Positions 37,360-46,067 of a stretch of 64,000 nt of DNA are shown one piece after another. Location: positions 242,558 to 306,557 of the forward strand of contig NZ_BQUV01000011.1 of the NCBI RefSeq assembly GCF_022835695.1, in the 5' to 3' direction. Made by a program: the position numbers and the translations under genes. The stretch comes from Bradyrhizobium sp. Ce-3 (GTDB taxonomy: Bacteria; Pseudomonadota; Alphaproteobacteria; Rhizobiales; Xanthobacteraceae). The notes below the pieces were generated by a model, which searched no databases, was not told where the DNA came from, and was given only the letters and a program-made list of their open reading frames with translations. Each line of letters begins with the position of its first letter. Position 1 is the stretch's first letter.

Positions 37360-38475
37360 ATGCCGGATTCCGAACCAACCCATGACAATCCGCGCAACGT
37401 GAGCAACCTGCCCGCCGTGGTGCACGAAGGCGAGGTGCAGCGCCCGGCCGCCGCCGAAGGCTGGCTGGTGCGCGCGATCCGCACGCTGTTCGGCTGGAAG
37501 GCCGGCTCGGTGCGCGACGATCTGCAGGTGGTGCTCGACGCCTCGACCCCCGACGATGTCGGCTTCTCGGCGATCGAGCGCACCATGCTGCGCAACATCC
37601 TGTCGCTGAACGAGCGGCGGATCGCCGACGTCATGGTGCACCGCGCCGACATCGTCGCGGTCAAGCGCGACATCCCGCTCGGCGAATTGATGAGCCTGTT
37701 CGAGAGCGCGGCGCATTCGCGGCTCGTCGTCTACAACGAAACCCTCGACGACCCCGAGGGCATGGTGCACATCCGCGACCTGCTCGCTTTCATGACCGCG
37801 AAGGCGCGCGTCACCGACACCACCAAGACCAAGCGCAAGAAGCCGTTCCCGGCCGGGCTCGATCTGCGCAGCGTCGATCTCGCGCTGCCGCTGGCGGACG
37901 CCAACATCATCCGCAAGCTGCTCTACATCCCGCCCTCGATGCGCGCGATCGACCTGCTGGCGCAGATGCAGGCCTCGCGCATCCATCTCGCGCTGGTGGT
38001 CGACGAATATGGCGGCACCGACGGGCTGGTGTCGATCGAGGACATCGTCGAGCAGATCGTCGGCGAGATCGACGACGAGCACGATTCCGACGAGCCGCCC
38101 TCCATCGTGCGCCAGCCGGACAACTCCTTTATCGCCGACGCGCGCGCCAGCCTCGACGACGTCCGCTCGGTGATCGGCGAAGACTTCGTCACCGGCGAGG
38201 CCGGCGAGGAGGTCGAGACGCTCGGCGGCTATCTGGTGTCGTTCGTCGGCCGCCTGCCGGTGCGCGGCGAGGTGATCTCGGGGCCCGGCAATTACGAGGT
38301 CGAGGTGCTCGACGCCGATCCGCGTCGGGTCAAGCGCGTCCGCGTCACGACGCGCAAGGAACGGCCGGCGCCGCGCAAGGAACGCGAACGGCGCCGCGAG
38401 CAGGCACCGGACTCCGGAAACCCGCAGGCGAATGACAATCTGCCGCCGCCCGGCGAGGGAGCCGGACCGCAGTGA
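37360..38475 (+). CDS. CorC/HlyC-type CBS-domain protein
   Basis: 371 residues, no membrane segments. Two CBS domains (~residues 85-140, beginning RIADVMVHRADIVAVKRDIP, and ~175-235, ending VVDEYGGTDGLVSIEDIVE) are followed by the CorC_HlyC transporter-associated domain (EVETLGGYLVSFVGRLPVRG). The C-terminus is basic and low complexity. In enterobacteria CorC is linked to Mg2+/Co2+ efflux; the gene is always between ybeY and lnt, as here. ATG at 37360 follows the ybeY stop by one base. Confidence 0.9.
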   Translation: MPDSEPTHDNPRNVSNLPAVVHEGEVQRPAAAEGWLVRAIRTLFGWKAGSVRDDLQVVLDASTPDDVGFSAIERTMLRNILSLNERRIADVMVHRADIVAVKRDIPLGELMSLFESAAHSRLVVYNETLDDPEGMVHIRDLLAFMTAKARVTDTTKTKRKKPFPAGLDLRSVDLALPLADANIIRKLLYIPPSMRAIDLLAQMQASRIHLALVVDEYGGTDGLVSIEDIVEQIVGEIDDEHDSDEPPSIVRQPDNSFIADARASLDDVRSVIGEDFVTGEAGEEVETLGGYLVSFVGRLPVRGEVISGPGNYEVEVLDADPRRVKRVRVTTRKERPAPRKERERRREQAPDSGNPQANDNLPPPGEGAGPQ

Positions 38476-40085
38476 GGCTCTCCGACAGGCTCCGATCGAT
38501 CGGTCTTGCCGTCATCCTGACCTGGGGATGGAAGCGCGCCGTCCTCGCGCTCGCCGCCGGCGCATTGTCATCGCTGGCCATGGCGCCGTTCAACGCCTGG
38601 CCGGTGCTGTTCCTGACATTTTCCATCGCGGTCTGGCTGATCGACGGCGCTGCTGCTGGACGCGGGCGCGGCTTGCCCGCCGCGGCGATGTCCGGCTTCT
38701 GGTTCGGCCTCGGCTATTTCGTGCCGGGGCTGTACTGGATCGGCTACGCCTTCTTCGTCGATGCGGACACGTTCGCCTGGCTGACACCGTTCGCGGTGCT
38801 CGGCCTGCCGGCCTATCTCGCATTGTTCACCGCCTTCGGCTTCGCGCTGGCGCGGCTGATCTGGCCGCGCGACGCCTCGCGCGTGCTGGCGCTCGCGGTC
38901 AGCCTGACGATCTCGGAATGGCTGCGCGGGCACATGCTGAGCGGCTTTCCGTGGAATGCGTTCGGCTATGCACTGACCGAACCGCTGGCGCTGGCCCAGA
39001 CCGCCTCGCTGATCGGGTTGTGGGGCATGACGTTCCTGGCCGTCGCGATCTTCGCCAGCCCAGCCGTCCTGATCGACGGCGCCTCGCGCGGCCGCAAGCC
39101 GTGGCGCGCGCCGGTGGCGGCGGTGCTGACTCTCGCCGCGATGCTGGCGTTCGGCGTGGTCCGCCTCTCGCGCGAGCCGACCAGCATGGTCAGCGGCGTC
39201 AAGCTGCGCATCATGCAGCCCGATCTGCAGCAGGACGCCAAGTTCAACTACTCCGCCAAGGCGGCGGTGATGCAGAAATATCTCACTCTGTCGGATCGGG
39301 CCTCCGGGCCGCACTCCACCGGCGTCAGCGATTCCACCATCCTGATCTGGCCGGAATCCGCGTTTCCGTTCTTCCTGACCAAGGAAGCCGACGCGATGGC
39401 GCAGATCGCCGACCTGCTGCCGAAGGGAACCGTGCTGATCACCGGCTCGGTGCGCGCGCCCGATCTGCCGCCCAACGTTCGCATCACGCGCGCCTATAAT
39501 TCCATCTACGTCATCGACCATGACGGCAGCGTGCTTGCGGTCTACGACAAGCTGCACCTTGTCCCATTCGGAGAATATCTGCCGTTCCAGGACTGGATGG
39601 AGAAGCTCGGCTTCGTGCAACTCACCAAGGTGCAGGGCGGCTTCATTCCCGGCACGATCCGCCGCACGCTCGACATTCCGAATGCGCCGCGCGTGCTGCC
39701 CTTGATCTGCTACGAGGCGATCTTTCCCGGCAATGTGGTGAGCCGCGACGACCGTCCCGGCTGGATCATCAACGTCACCAATGACGGCTGGTTCGGAATC
39801 TCGACCGGCCCCTATCAGCATCTGCAACAGGCCCGGTTGCGCTCGATCGAGGAAGGTCTGCCGATGGTGCGTGCCGCGAACACGGGCATCTCGGCCGTCA
39901 TCGACCCGCTTGGACGCATTGTCGCGCAGCTCGGGCTTGGAATCGAAGGCGTGCTCGATGCCGGCCTGCCGACCGCCATCGCGCCGACGATCTACGCGCG
40001 TGCCGGGAACATCCCGGCCGCTGTGATTGTGTTGGTTGCCCTCGCAATCGTCTTGCGGAGGCGTTTTGTCAGGCGAAAGACCTGA
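38472..40085 (+). CDS. lnt: Apolipoprotein N-acyltransferase
   Basis: 537 residues. About eight N-terminal hydrophobic segments precede a periplasmic nitrilase-like domain. Its catalytic Glu lies in LIWPESAFPFFLTKEA, the Lys in VYDKLHLVPFGEYLPF and the Cys in LPLICYEAIFPG; a last membrane helix ends the protein. Lnt adds the third acyl chain to lipoproteins at the outer face of the inner membrane. The start is GTG at 38472, overlapping the corC stop (GTGA), consistent with translational coupling. Confidence 0.95.
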   Translation: MRLSDRLRSIGLAVILTWGWKRAVLALAAGALSSLAMAPFNAWPVLFLTFSIAVWLIDGAAAGRGRGLPAAAMSGFWFGLGYFVPGLYWIGYAFFVDADTFAWLTPFAVLGLPAYLALFTAFGFALARLIWPRDASRVLALAVSLTISEWLRGHMLSGFPWNAFGYALTEPLALAQTASLIGLWGMTFLAVAIFASPAVLIDGASRGRKPWRAPVAAVLTLAAMLAFGVVRLSREPTSMVSGVKLRIMQPDLQQDAKFNYSAKAAVMQKYLTLSDRASGPHSTGVSDSTILIWPESAFPFFLTKEADAMAQIADLLPKGTVLITGSVRAPDLPPNVRITRAYNSIYVIDHDGSVLAVYDKLHLVPFGEYLPFQDWMEKLGFVQLTKVQGGFIPGTIRRTLDIPNAPRVLPLICYEAIFPGNVVSRDDRPGWIINVTNDGWFGISTGPYQHLQQARLRSIEEGLPMVRAANTGISAVIDPLGRIVAQLGLGIEGVLDAGLPTAIAPTIYARAGNIPAAVIVLVALAIVLRRRFVRRKT

Positions 40086-40347
40086 CCGCTGCATATCGGC
40101 GGTTGTCGCGAACCCGAAAAAACGTCGAAATTCGCCTCAGTATGATTCCACCAGTTGACAGATCGACCGTGCACTTCGCATTGTACGGGTCCACGCGAAA
40201 TCACAAGTCAAGTCAGCCCCTTTGCGCAAATTGTCCGCATTTCGTCCCGATCCTCCTTGCAGGATTTGACGGCACCGGCGCCTGAGGCATACTCCACGTC
40301 CAACTTGCCTCAACCCCCGGGCGCGCAATCCCTTAGGAGAGTTGGAA

Positions 40348-40764
40348 ATGTCCACCAAAGCGCCCAATCCTGTTGACAAATATGTCGGCAGCCGCGTCCG
40401 CATGCGACGCATCATGCTCGGCATGAGCCAGGAAAAATTGGGCGAGGCGTTAGGCCTGACGTTCCAGCAGGTGCAGAAGTACGAGAAGGGCACCAATCGC
40501 GTCGGCGCCAGCCGGCTGCAGCAGATCTCCGAGATCCTGCAGGTGCCGGTGTCTTTCCTGTTCGACGGCGGCCCGAGCGGCGTCAAGACCGCCGACGGCT
40601 TCAGCGAAGGCTCCTCGCCGACCTATGTCTCGGATTTTCTGGCAACCGCCGAAGGCCTGGCCCTGACCCGCGCCTTCACCCGCATCGCGGACGCCAAGCT
40701 CCGCCGCAGCATCGTCGAACTGGTCGAGCAGATCGCGGCGCGCGAGGCGGCCGAACAGGTCTGA
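40348..40764 (+). CDS. XRE family helix-turn-helix transcriptional regulator
   Basis: 138 residues. The HTH_3 domain covers residues ~12-68 (RVRMRRIMLGMSQEKLGEAL, then FQQVQKYEKGTNRVGASRLQ and ILQVPVSFLFDG); the C-terminal half is helical and acidic with a RRSIVELVEQIAARE dimerisation-like helix. This small conserved regulator follows lnt in many alphaproteobacteria. AGGAGA seven bases upstream fixes the ATG at 40348. The 262-base upstream region has a TTGACA at 40155 that may be a -35 element. Target genes are unknown. Confidence 0.88.
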   Translation: MSTKAPNPVDKYVGSRVRMRRIMLGMSQEKLGEALGLTFQQVQKYEKGTNRVGASRLQQISEILQVPVSFLFDGGPSGVKTADGFSEGSSPTYVSDFLATAEGLALTRAFTRIADAKLRRSIVELVEQIAAREAAEQV

Positions 40765-40835
40765 TTCGGCCATATCCGTTTGAGCGATCGTCAAATCTGG
40801 AATATGTCATTCCGGCATGCGTTAAGGCGTGACGA

Positions 40836-40920
40836 GTTCCGATGGAATCGTCGTCGCGCTTTAGCTCCTTGATGGAGCAAGGTCTTTCCGGAAAATCCGC
40901 GTCACCCATGCCCGGGTCAC
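40836..40920. repeat. Degenerate copy of the CCGGAAAA palindromic repeat
   Basis: TGATGGAGCAAGGTCTTTCC then GGAAAATCCGCGTCACCCAT and GCCCGGGTCA align, in opposite orientation, with the element at 2480 (GAGCATGATCTGACCGGAAA, ACCGCTTCGCACTTTTCCGG, ATCA). It also shares GTTCCGATGGAATCG with the repeat at 28901, linking the two families. It is non-coding, between the XRE and M20 genes. Confidence 0.65.
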
Positions 40921-40986
40921 ACTTCGGCGCGTGCGCTGAATGACAAAGCGAATTCACAGGCCAAATTCACAGGCGACGATAACAGC

Positions 40987-42111
40987 ATGTCCAGCAATCC
41001 GTTCGAAACCACTGCCATCCTCGACGGCATCCGCCGCTGGGTCGAGATCGAGTCGCCGACGGAGCGGCCCGATCAGGTCAACAAACTGGCCGATCTCGTC
41101 GCGTCTGAATATCGCGACCTGCCCGCCACCGTCGACCGCGTTGCGGGACGCGACGGCTGCGGCGATCATCTGGTCGCGCGCTCGTCCTGGGGCCAGGACG
41201 CGCCGGGCATTCTGGTGTTGAGCCATCTCGACACAGTTCATCCGATGGGATTCATCGAACGGTTACCATTCAAGATCGAAGGCGACAGCGCGTTCGGTCC
41301 GGGCATCTACGACATGAAGGGCGGCGCCTACCTCGCCTATCATGCGTTCCGGCGGATCTGCGCCGAGGATGCGCGCCCGCCGCTCGGCATCACCCAGCTC
41401 TACGTTTCGGACGAGGAGATCGGCAGCCCGACCTCGCGGGCGCTGATCGAGGCCGAGGGCCGCAAAGCCAAATACGTGCTGGTGACCGAACCCGCGCGCG
41501 ACGGCGGCAAGATCGTCACCGGACGCAAGGGCGTGGCGCGGTTCGACGTCCACATCAAGGGCGCGCCGGCGCATGCCGGCACCCGCCCCGAGGACGGCCG
41601 CAGCGCGATCCGGGAGCTCGGTCATGTGATCCTGACGCTGGAAGCGATGAACGACCTCAAGCGCGGCGTCACCGTCAATGTCGGCGTGGTCCGCGGCGGC
41701 ACCAAGCCGAATGTGATCGCCGAAGAGGCCTATGCGGAAGTCGATCTGCGCGTGCCGACCATGGCCGACGCCGACGAGCTGGTGCCGAAGATCCTCGGAA
41801 TCACCTCGCGCAGCGAGGGCGTCACCGTGAAGGTGACCGGCGAATTGAACCGGCCGCCCTACGAGAAGAGCAACGCCGGCGCCGCGCTCTACGAACACGC
41901 CAAGGGGCTTGCCGCCGAGCTCGGCTTCGAGCTGATCGACGTCTTCACCGGCGGCGGGTCCGACGGCAATTTCACCGCGCCGCATACCGCGACCCTCGAC
42001 GGCCTCGGGGTCGACGGCAAGGGCGCGCACACCCATTACGAGCAGCTCTACATCTCGTCGATCGAGCCGCGCGCGCGGCTGCTCCACCGGCTCTATCAGA
42101 CGCTGCGATGA
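40987..42111 (+). CDS. M20 family metallopeptidase (glutamate carboxypeptidase-like)
   Basis: 374 residues. Zinc ligands and catalytic residues are visible: HLDTVHPMG, the bridging Asp in GPGIYDMKGGAYLAYHAF, the Glu pair in YVSDEEIGSPTSR, VTEPARDGG, and a late VFTGGGSDGNFTA with the final His region. The dimerisation domain starts at ARFDVHIKGAPAHAGTRPED. The enzyme class releases C-terminal glutamate or similar from small peptides or folates (CPG2-like). It overlaps trmB by 4 bases (ATGA). Confidence 0.9.
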   Translation: MSSNPFETTAILDGIRRWVEIESPTERPDQVNKLADLVASEYRDLPATVDRVAGRDGCGDHLVARSSWGQDAPGILVLSHLDTVHPMGFIERLPFKIEGDSAFGPGIYDMKGGAYLAYHAFRRICAEDARPPLGITQLYVSDEEIGSPTSRALIEAEGRKAKYVLVTEPARDGGKIVTGRKGVARFDVHIKGAPAHAGTRPEDGRSAIRELGHVILTLEAMNDLKRGVTVNVGVVRGGTKPNVIAEEAYAEVDLRVPTMADADELVPKILGITSRSEGVTVKVTGELNRPPYEKSNAGAALYEHAKGLAAELGFELIDVFTGGGSDGNFTAPHTATLDGLGVDGKGAHTHYEQLYISSIEPRARLLHRLYQTLR

Positions 42112-42848
42112 CACCGGCTCCGAACGACAGCGGCGATCGCGAGTCTCCCGACGACGGCGCGACGGCCCATTCGCGCGGCTCGTTCTTCGGGCGGCGCAAG
42201 GGCCACAAGCTGCGCCCGCATCAGGCCGACCTGATCGACACGCTGCTGCCGCATCTGTCGGTCGACATCTCGATGCCCGCGCCCGAGACGCTGACCGAAT
42301 TGTTCGATGACGGCATCGAGAATGTCCGGCTCGAAATCGGCTTCGGCGGCGGCGAGCATCTGATCGCGGAAGCGCAGGCCTTTCCGGCGACCGGCTTCAT
42401 CGGCTGCGAGCCCTATGTCAACGGGATGGCCAAGATCCTGACCCAGATCGAGGCGCAGAATATCGGCAACATCCGCCTGTTCGCCGGCGACGCGGCCGAG
42501 CTGCTGGCCTGGGCGCCAGCGCGCTCGCTCGCGCGCATCGACCTGATTCATCCCGATCCGTGGCCGAAGCGGCGGCACTGGAAGCGGCGCTTCGTGCAGG
42601 ATGCAACGGTCACGGCGATGACGCGGCTGCTGCCGCCGGGCGGCGAATTCCGCTTCGTCAGCGACATCGACGACTACTGCGCCTGGACGCTCGCGCATCT
42701 GATGCGCTCGCCCGACTTCGCCTGGCTCGCCGAGCGCGCGATCGACTGGCTCGAGCCGTGGCCGAACTACACCATGACACGCTACGGCGCCAAGGCCGAG
42801 CGCGAAGGCCGCAAGGCGGCGTATTTGAGGTTTCGGCGATTGCCTTGA
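42108..42848 (+). CDS. trmB: tRNA (guanine-N7)-methyltransferase
   Basis: 246 residues. SAM-binding motif I LEIGFGGGEHLIAEA, then FIGCEPYVNGMAKIL, and the catalytic/tRNA-binding motif DLIHPDPWPKRRHWKRRFVQ identify TrmB, which makes m7G46 in tRNA. It has an N-terminal basic SRGSFFGRRKGHKLRPHQ stretch. It is translationally coupled to the preceding M20 gene. Confidence 0.95.
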   Translation: MTPAPNDSGDRESPDDGATAHSRGSFFGRRKGHKLRPHQADLIDTLLPHLSVDISMPAPETLTELFDDGIENVRLEIGFGGGEHLIAEAQAFPATGFIGCEPYVNGMAKILTQIEAQNIGNIRLFAGDAAELLAWAPARSLARIDLIHPDPWPKRRHWKRRFVQDATVTAMTRLLPPGGEFRFVSDIDDYCAWTLAHLMRSPDFAWLAERAIDWLEPWPNYTMTRYGAKAEREGRKAAYLRFRRLP

Positions 42849-42852
42849 TTGC

Positions 42853-42892
42853 CGTCATTCCGGGGCGTGCGAAGCACGAGCCCGGAATGACG
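42853..42892. repeat. Short REP hairpin CGTCATTCCGGG / CCCGGAATGACG
   Basis: Perfect 12-base outer arms around an inner CGTGC/GCACG stem with loop GAA. It lies between the convergent trmB and PhyH-family genes and could act as a bidirectional transcript end. Confidence 0.75.
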
Positions 42893-42897
42893 AACAG

Positions 42898-43740
42898 TTA
42901 CCCCTGTCCCGCCATCCGCGCCTTCCTGACGTCGGTCGCTTCCCAGACCATGCGCTTGCCGCGCTCGCGGCCGAGCAGCTCGATCGGATCGTGATTGTCG
43001 ATGTGGCCGAACTGGCCCTTGTAGACGCTGTAGCCGCACAATTCCTGCAGGCGGCGCGGAAAGCGCGCCGCGGTCTCGCGCGGAATCCCGAGCTGCAGGT
43101 TTTCCTGCTGCCGCATCCAGCCCCAGCAATAGGCGCAAGAGAAGGCAAAGCGCCTGGCGTCACTGGTGTTGGCGCCGCCGCCATGCCACAGCGCGCTGTC
43201 GAACAGCATCACGCTGCCGGCCGGCATGGTCGCGGTGACCGCGTCGTAATGCTTGCCGTATTCCGGTGAGGAATCGAATGTGTGGCTGCGCGGAATGATC
43301 CGCGTCGCGCCATTGTCGTCGCGGAAATCCGACAGCGCCCAGATCGCATTGATCGTGATCGGAATGTGCGGCCGCGGCAGCGGGATCAACTGGGTGTCTT
43401 CGTAGATCGGCTGCGCCACCTCGCCGGGGCCGAGCACCAGCGAGCAGAACGACGACAGCAGGCATTCCCTGTCCAGCACGCGCTCGACCACCGGCAGCAC
43501 GTTGTCATGCAGCGGCACCTCCCAGAACAGATCGTCATAGATCAGCAGGTTGTTGATGCGCAGCGTCTTGAAGCCTTCGAATGATGTCCGCGCAAGGCCG
43601 AGATTGTGCTCGCTCTCGATCCGCAGCACCGCGGCCTTTAATCCCTCGACCAATTCCGGTGAGGCGGCGCGCTCGATCACGGTGTATCCGTCGTCGCGGA
43701 TCCGCTCGGCGTGCGATTGGATGTCGGCGTCCGTCAGCAT
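42898..43740 (-). CDS. Phytanoyl-CoA dioxygenase (PhyH) family protein, first iron ligand replaced
   Basis: 280 residues with the PhyH fold. DGYTVIERAASPELVEGLKA begins the domain; ITINAIWALSDFRDDNGATR and IIPRSH follow; the distal iron His is His186 in LWHGGGANTS with an Arg at ~196 for 2-oxoglutarate. The usual HxD motif reads Y113-E-D115 (QPIYEDTQLIPLPR), so the first iron-binding His is Tyr. The open frame extends far upstream, but only as antisense of the DUF2336 gene; the ATG at 43740 starts a normal PhyH N-terminus. Substrate unknown. Confidence 0.85.
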   Translation of the reverse strand: MLTDADIQSHAERIRDDGYTVIERAASPELVEGLKAAVLRIESEHNLGLARTSFEGFKTLRINNLLIYDDLFWEVPLHDNVLPVVERVLDRECLLSSFCSLVLGPGEVAQPIYEDTQLIPLPRPHIPITINAIWALSDFRDDNGATRIIPRSHTFDSSPEYGKHYDAVTATMPAGSVMLFDSALWHGGGANTSDARRFAFSCAYCWGWMRQQENLQLGIPRETAARFPRRLQELCGYSVYKGQFGHIDNHDPIELLGRERGKRMVWEATDVRKARMAGQG

Positions 43741-43804
43741 GGCGATCTCCCCGTTGGCGCTGTGTCGCGCCTTGCGGAAAGCATAACGGAACGGCTCTCG
43801 TCCG

Positions 43805-43845
43805 TCACCCTGAGGAGCGCGGAACGCGCGTCTCAGGATGACGTG
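43805..43845. repeat. Short palindrome CGTCACCCTGAG...CTCAGGATGACG
   Basis: The outer arms CGTCACCCTGAG and CTCAGGATGACG flank an inner GCGCG/CGCGC stem. It lies upstream of the PhyH-family gene and shares the AGCGCG..CGCG..TC core with the element at 27189. Confidence 0.65.
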
Positions 43846-43865
43846 ATGAAGAGTCGTCTTGCGGA

Positions 43866-44936
43866 TTAGCGCGACTTCCAGAAATCCACGACGCGCTGCG
43901 CGGTCGACGGCATCAGGCGCACGAAATTCACCCGCGCGCCTTCGATATCCGCCGGCGACGGCACGCGGTTGGCGCCGAGCCGCATCAGGATCAAAGCGCG
44001 CACGGTCGACCATTCGAAGCCGATCGTCTTGCCGGCGATCAGGATCGGATCGTAGCGGTCGCCGGAGATCAGGCGATCGAGCGAGACGATCTTCACGCCG
44101 GTCATCGCGGCGAGCGCCGCCACGCATTCCTCGTATTTGAAGGCCTTCGCGAAGCCTGCCACCGCGGCCTCGTTCAATTCGCCGGCGCGGTGCAGCGCCA
44201 GGATCGTGCGTTGGGCAGCCGCGAAATCGCGGCCCTCGACTTGCGCGACGGCGCCCTCGATCTCGTTCATCGCCTGCTTGATCTCGGCCTGCCGTTCCGG
44301 CTTGGCGACGACGTGCAAGCGGCGGCGGATCACGTCGAGCGAGCCGGCCAGCAGGCTCTTCAGATGTGCGGGCGGAAGATCGTCGCGGCGGCCGATCCGC
44401 AAGGTCAGCACGCCGTCCTGGCCGGCACGCTGCACCAAGGTCGTGAAGGAGGCGTCCGAGAACGCCGCGCCGGCATTGCCGGCCGCGGATCGGATCACAT
44501 CGCGGTCGCCGCGGCGGACCAGGACGTCGGTCAGCGCCGTCGAGAGCTTGGGCCGCTCGGCCATCGCCAGCAGATGGCCCTGGCCCTTGGCATTGGCGAT
44601 CTCGACCAGCACCTTTTCGTCGATCACCGGCGATCGGCGCAGGAGCGGTCCTGCGATCGCCACCTCGTCCTCGTGGGCGAGCTGCCCGACCAGATGCCGC
44701 GGCGCGTTGGCGAGCAGCGCGAGCCGTTCGGCGAGATCGATCCGCGCAGCGAGCTCGGCGTGCGGCACCAGGCTGGTCAGCACGCCGTCGAACAGGTCGA
44801 TATGGTCGGGGCGGAAGCTCGCGGCACCCTGCAGGAACAGCTCGCCGAGCCGCCGCGCGGCGTCGGCGCGGCGCTTGGGGTCGCCACGGCGAACGATGTC
44901 GTCGAGTTCCGGGATCAGCGCTGGGGCTGTCGTCAT
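43866..44936 (-). CDS. DUF2336 domain protein
   Basis: 356 residues, almost entirely alpha-helical and HEAT-like: RRADAARRLGELFLQGAASF, ARIDLAERLALLANAPRHLV, then LAHEDEVAIAGPLLRRSPVI, a typical DUF2336 pattern confined largely to alphaproteobacteria. It ends in TAQRVVDFWKSR. No catalytic motif is seen; a scaffold or regulatory role is possible, but the function is unknown. It precedes the PhyH gene on the same strand (125-base gap containing a repeat) and is divergent from the rimP operon. Confidence 0.85.
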   Translation of the reverse strand: MTTAPALIPELDDIVRRGDPKRRADAARRLGELFLQGAASFRPDHIDLFDGVLTSLVPHAELAARIDLAERLALLANAPRHLVGQLAHEDEVAIAGPLLRRSPVIDEKVLVEIANAKGQGHLLAMAERPKLSTALTDVLVRRGDRDVIRSAAGNAGAAFSDASFTTLVQRAGQDGVLTLRIGRRDDLPPAHLKSLLAGSLDVIRRRLHVVAKPERQAEIKQAMNEIEGAVAQVEGRDFAAAQRTILALHRAGELNEAAVAGFAKAFKYEECVAALAAMTGVKIVSLDRLISGDRYDPILIAGKTIGFEWSTVRALILMRLGANRVPSPADIEGARVNFVRLMPSTAQRVVDFWKSR

Positions 44937-45061
44937 GAGCCTTGTCCAACCGGCGGCTTCTGCCGATTTTCGGCAATCTATGGCCCCGTTCGTAAACGGA
45001 GGGTTAGGTCGAATCTGGCCCCTCCGGGCCGCAAAATCGCGTTCCGCCCGACACGGAGGCC

Positions 45062-45089
45062 TTGCCGGACCCCGGCGAAAGAGCTATAT
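45062..45089 (+). promoter_or_regulatory. Candidate promoter of the rimP-nusA operon
   Basis: TTGCCG at 45062-45067 and CTATAT at 45084-45089 are 16 bases apart, a plausible sigma-70 type pair for an alphaproteobacterium. It lies in the 339-base gap between divergent DUF2336 and rimP and about 40 bases before a terminator-like hairpin. Confidence 0.35.
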
Positions 45090-45127
45090 CCACCGCAACT
45101 TATGGTATCTCATACGATCGCGTAGGA

Positions 45128-45157
45128 GAGTGGGCCCCCCGGGACCCGCTCTTTTTT
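45128..45157 (+). terminator. Terminator-like hairpin in the rimP leader (possible attenuator)
   Basis: Stem GAGTGGG/CCCGCTC (one G-T pair) around CCCCCCGGGA, followed at once by TTTTTTATT. No plus-strand gene ends upstream, so it can only act on a leader transcript of the rimP-nusA operon. Confidence 0.6.
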
Positions 45158-45275
45158 ATTACCTGACGGGACCCGGCGAGGCTGGATCCAGTTTGGGTAG
45201 CGTTAGCGGCCCCTTAAGGCCTCCAGAACAACACAGCAGACCTCAGCAGACCCTAGACAGCCTTTGACACTGGAT

Positions 45276-46064
45276 ATGACCGATCCGACCGCCACACCCG
45301 TGGACACCGAACTGCTCGCCGAGCCGCGGCTCGTGGTCGAGCCCGGGGTCGCGGCCCGCGTCGCCGCGGTCGCTGTCCCGGTGCTGCAGGGCATGGGCTA
45401 TCGGCTGGTGCGCATCAAGGTCTCGGGTGACGCCGGCTGCACCGTGCAGATCATGGCGGAGCGCCCCGACGGCTCGATGCAGCTCGAGGATTGCGAGGCG
45501 ATCTCGCGCGCGCTGTCGCCGGTGCTCGATGTCGCCGACCCGATCGAGCGCGCCTACCGGCTCGAGATCTCGTCGCCCGGCATCGACCGCCCGCTGGTGC
45601 GCCGCTCCGACTTCGAACGCTACACCGGGCATCTCGTGAAGATCGAGATGGCCGTGCCGCATCAGGGCCGCAAGCGGTTCCGCGGCCTGCTCGCCGGCGT
45701 CGAAGACAACGCGGTGCGCATCAAGCGTGACGATCCGCGCCCCACCGAAGACGCCGAGGTCCTCCTGGTGATGGAAGACATCTCGGACGCCCGGCTGGTG
45801 CTGACCGACGAGCTGATCGAGGAATCGATGCGCCGCGGCAAGGCCGCCGAGCGCGAGCTGCGCCGCGAGCTCGGCCTGGCGCCGCCGCAGCCGGCCCACG
45901 CCAAGAACAGCGATCCCACGAAGAGCCAGAAGCCGAAACCCAAGTCTGGTGACAAGCCTGCTCACATGCCCGGCAACAAGCCGGCTCCGACCAACACCAA
46001 AAAGCACCGCCTGGCCGCCGAGCGCGCACGCCGTGGCGAGATCGATCCATTCGAAGGAGACTAA
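45276..46064 (+). CDS. rimP: Ribosome maturation factor RimP
   Basis: 262 residues. The RimP N-terminal domain ([60 protein letters not shown]) and the SH3-like C-terminal domain occupy ~190 residues; the remaining ~70 form a Lys/Pro-rich tail common in rhizobia. RimP assists 30S subunit assembly. The ATG at 45276 is preferred to a TTG at 45264. It is the first gene of the operon, 3 bases before nusA. Confidence 0.93.
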   Translation: MTDPTATPVDTELLAEPRLVVEPGVAARVAAVAVPVLQGMGYRLVRIKVSGDAGCTVQIMAERPDGSMQLEDCEAISRALSPVLDVADPIERAYRLEISSPGIDRPLVRRSDFERYTGHLVKIEMAVPHQGRKRFRGLLAGVEDNAVRIKRDDPRPTEDAEVLLVMEDISDARLVLTDELIEESMRRGKAAERELRRELGLAPPQPAHAKNSDPTKSQKPKPKSGDKPAHMPGNKPAPTNTKKHRLAAERARRGEIDPFEGD

Positions 46065-46067
46065 GCC

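Noticed and set aside
40765-40986. Possible SAM-type riboswitch
   Set aside because: Looked for because metK often follows the XRE gene; the bases instead match the degenerate intergenic repeat and the downstream gene is a peptidase.
43741-44976. Upstream extension of the PhyH frame to 692 residues
   Set aside because: The extra part is antisense/shifted sequence of the DUF2336 gene, Arg/Ala-rich and without family similarity; the ATG at 43740 starts a normal PhyH N-terminus.
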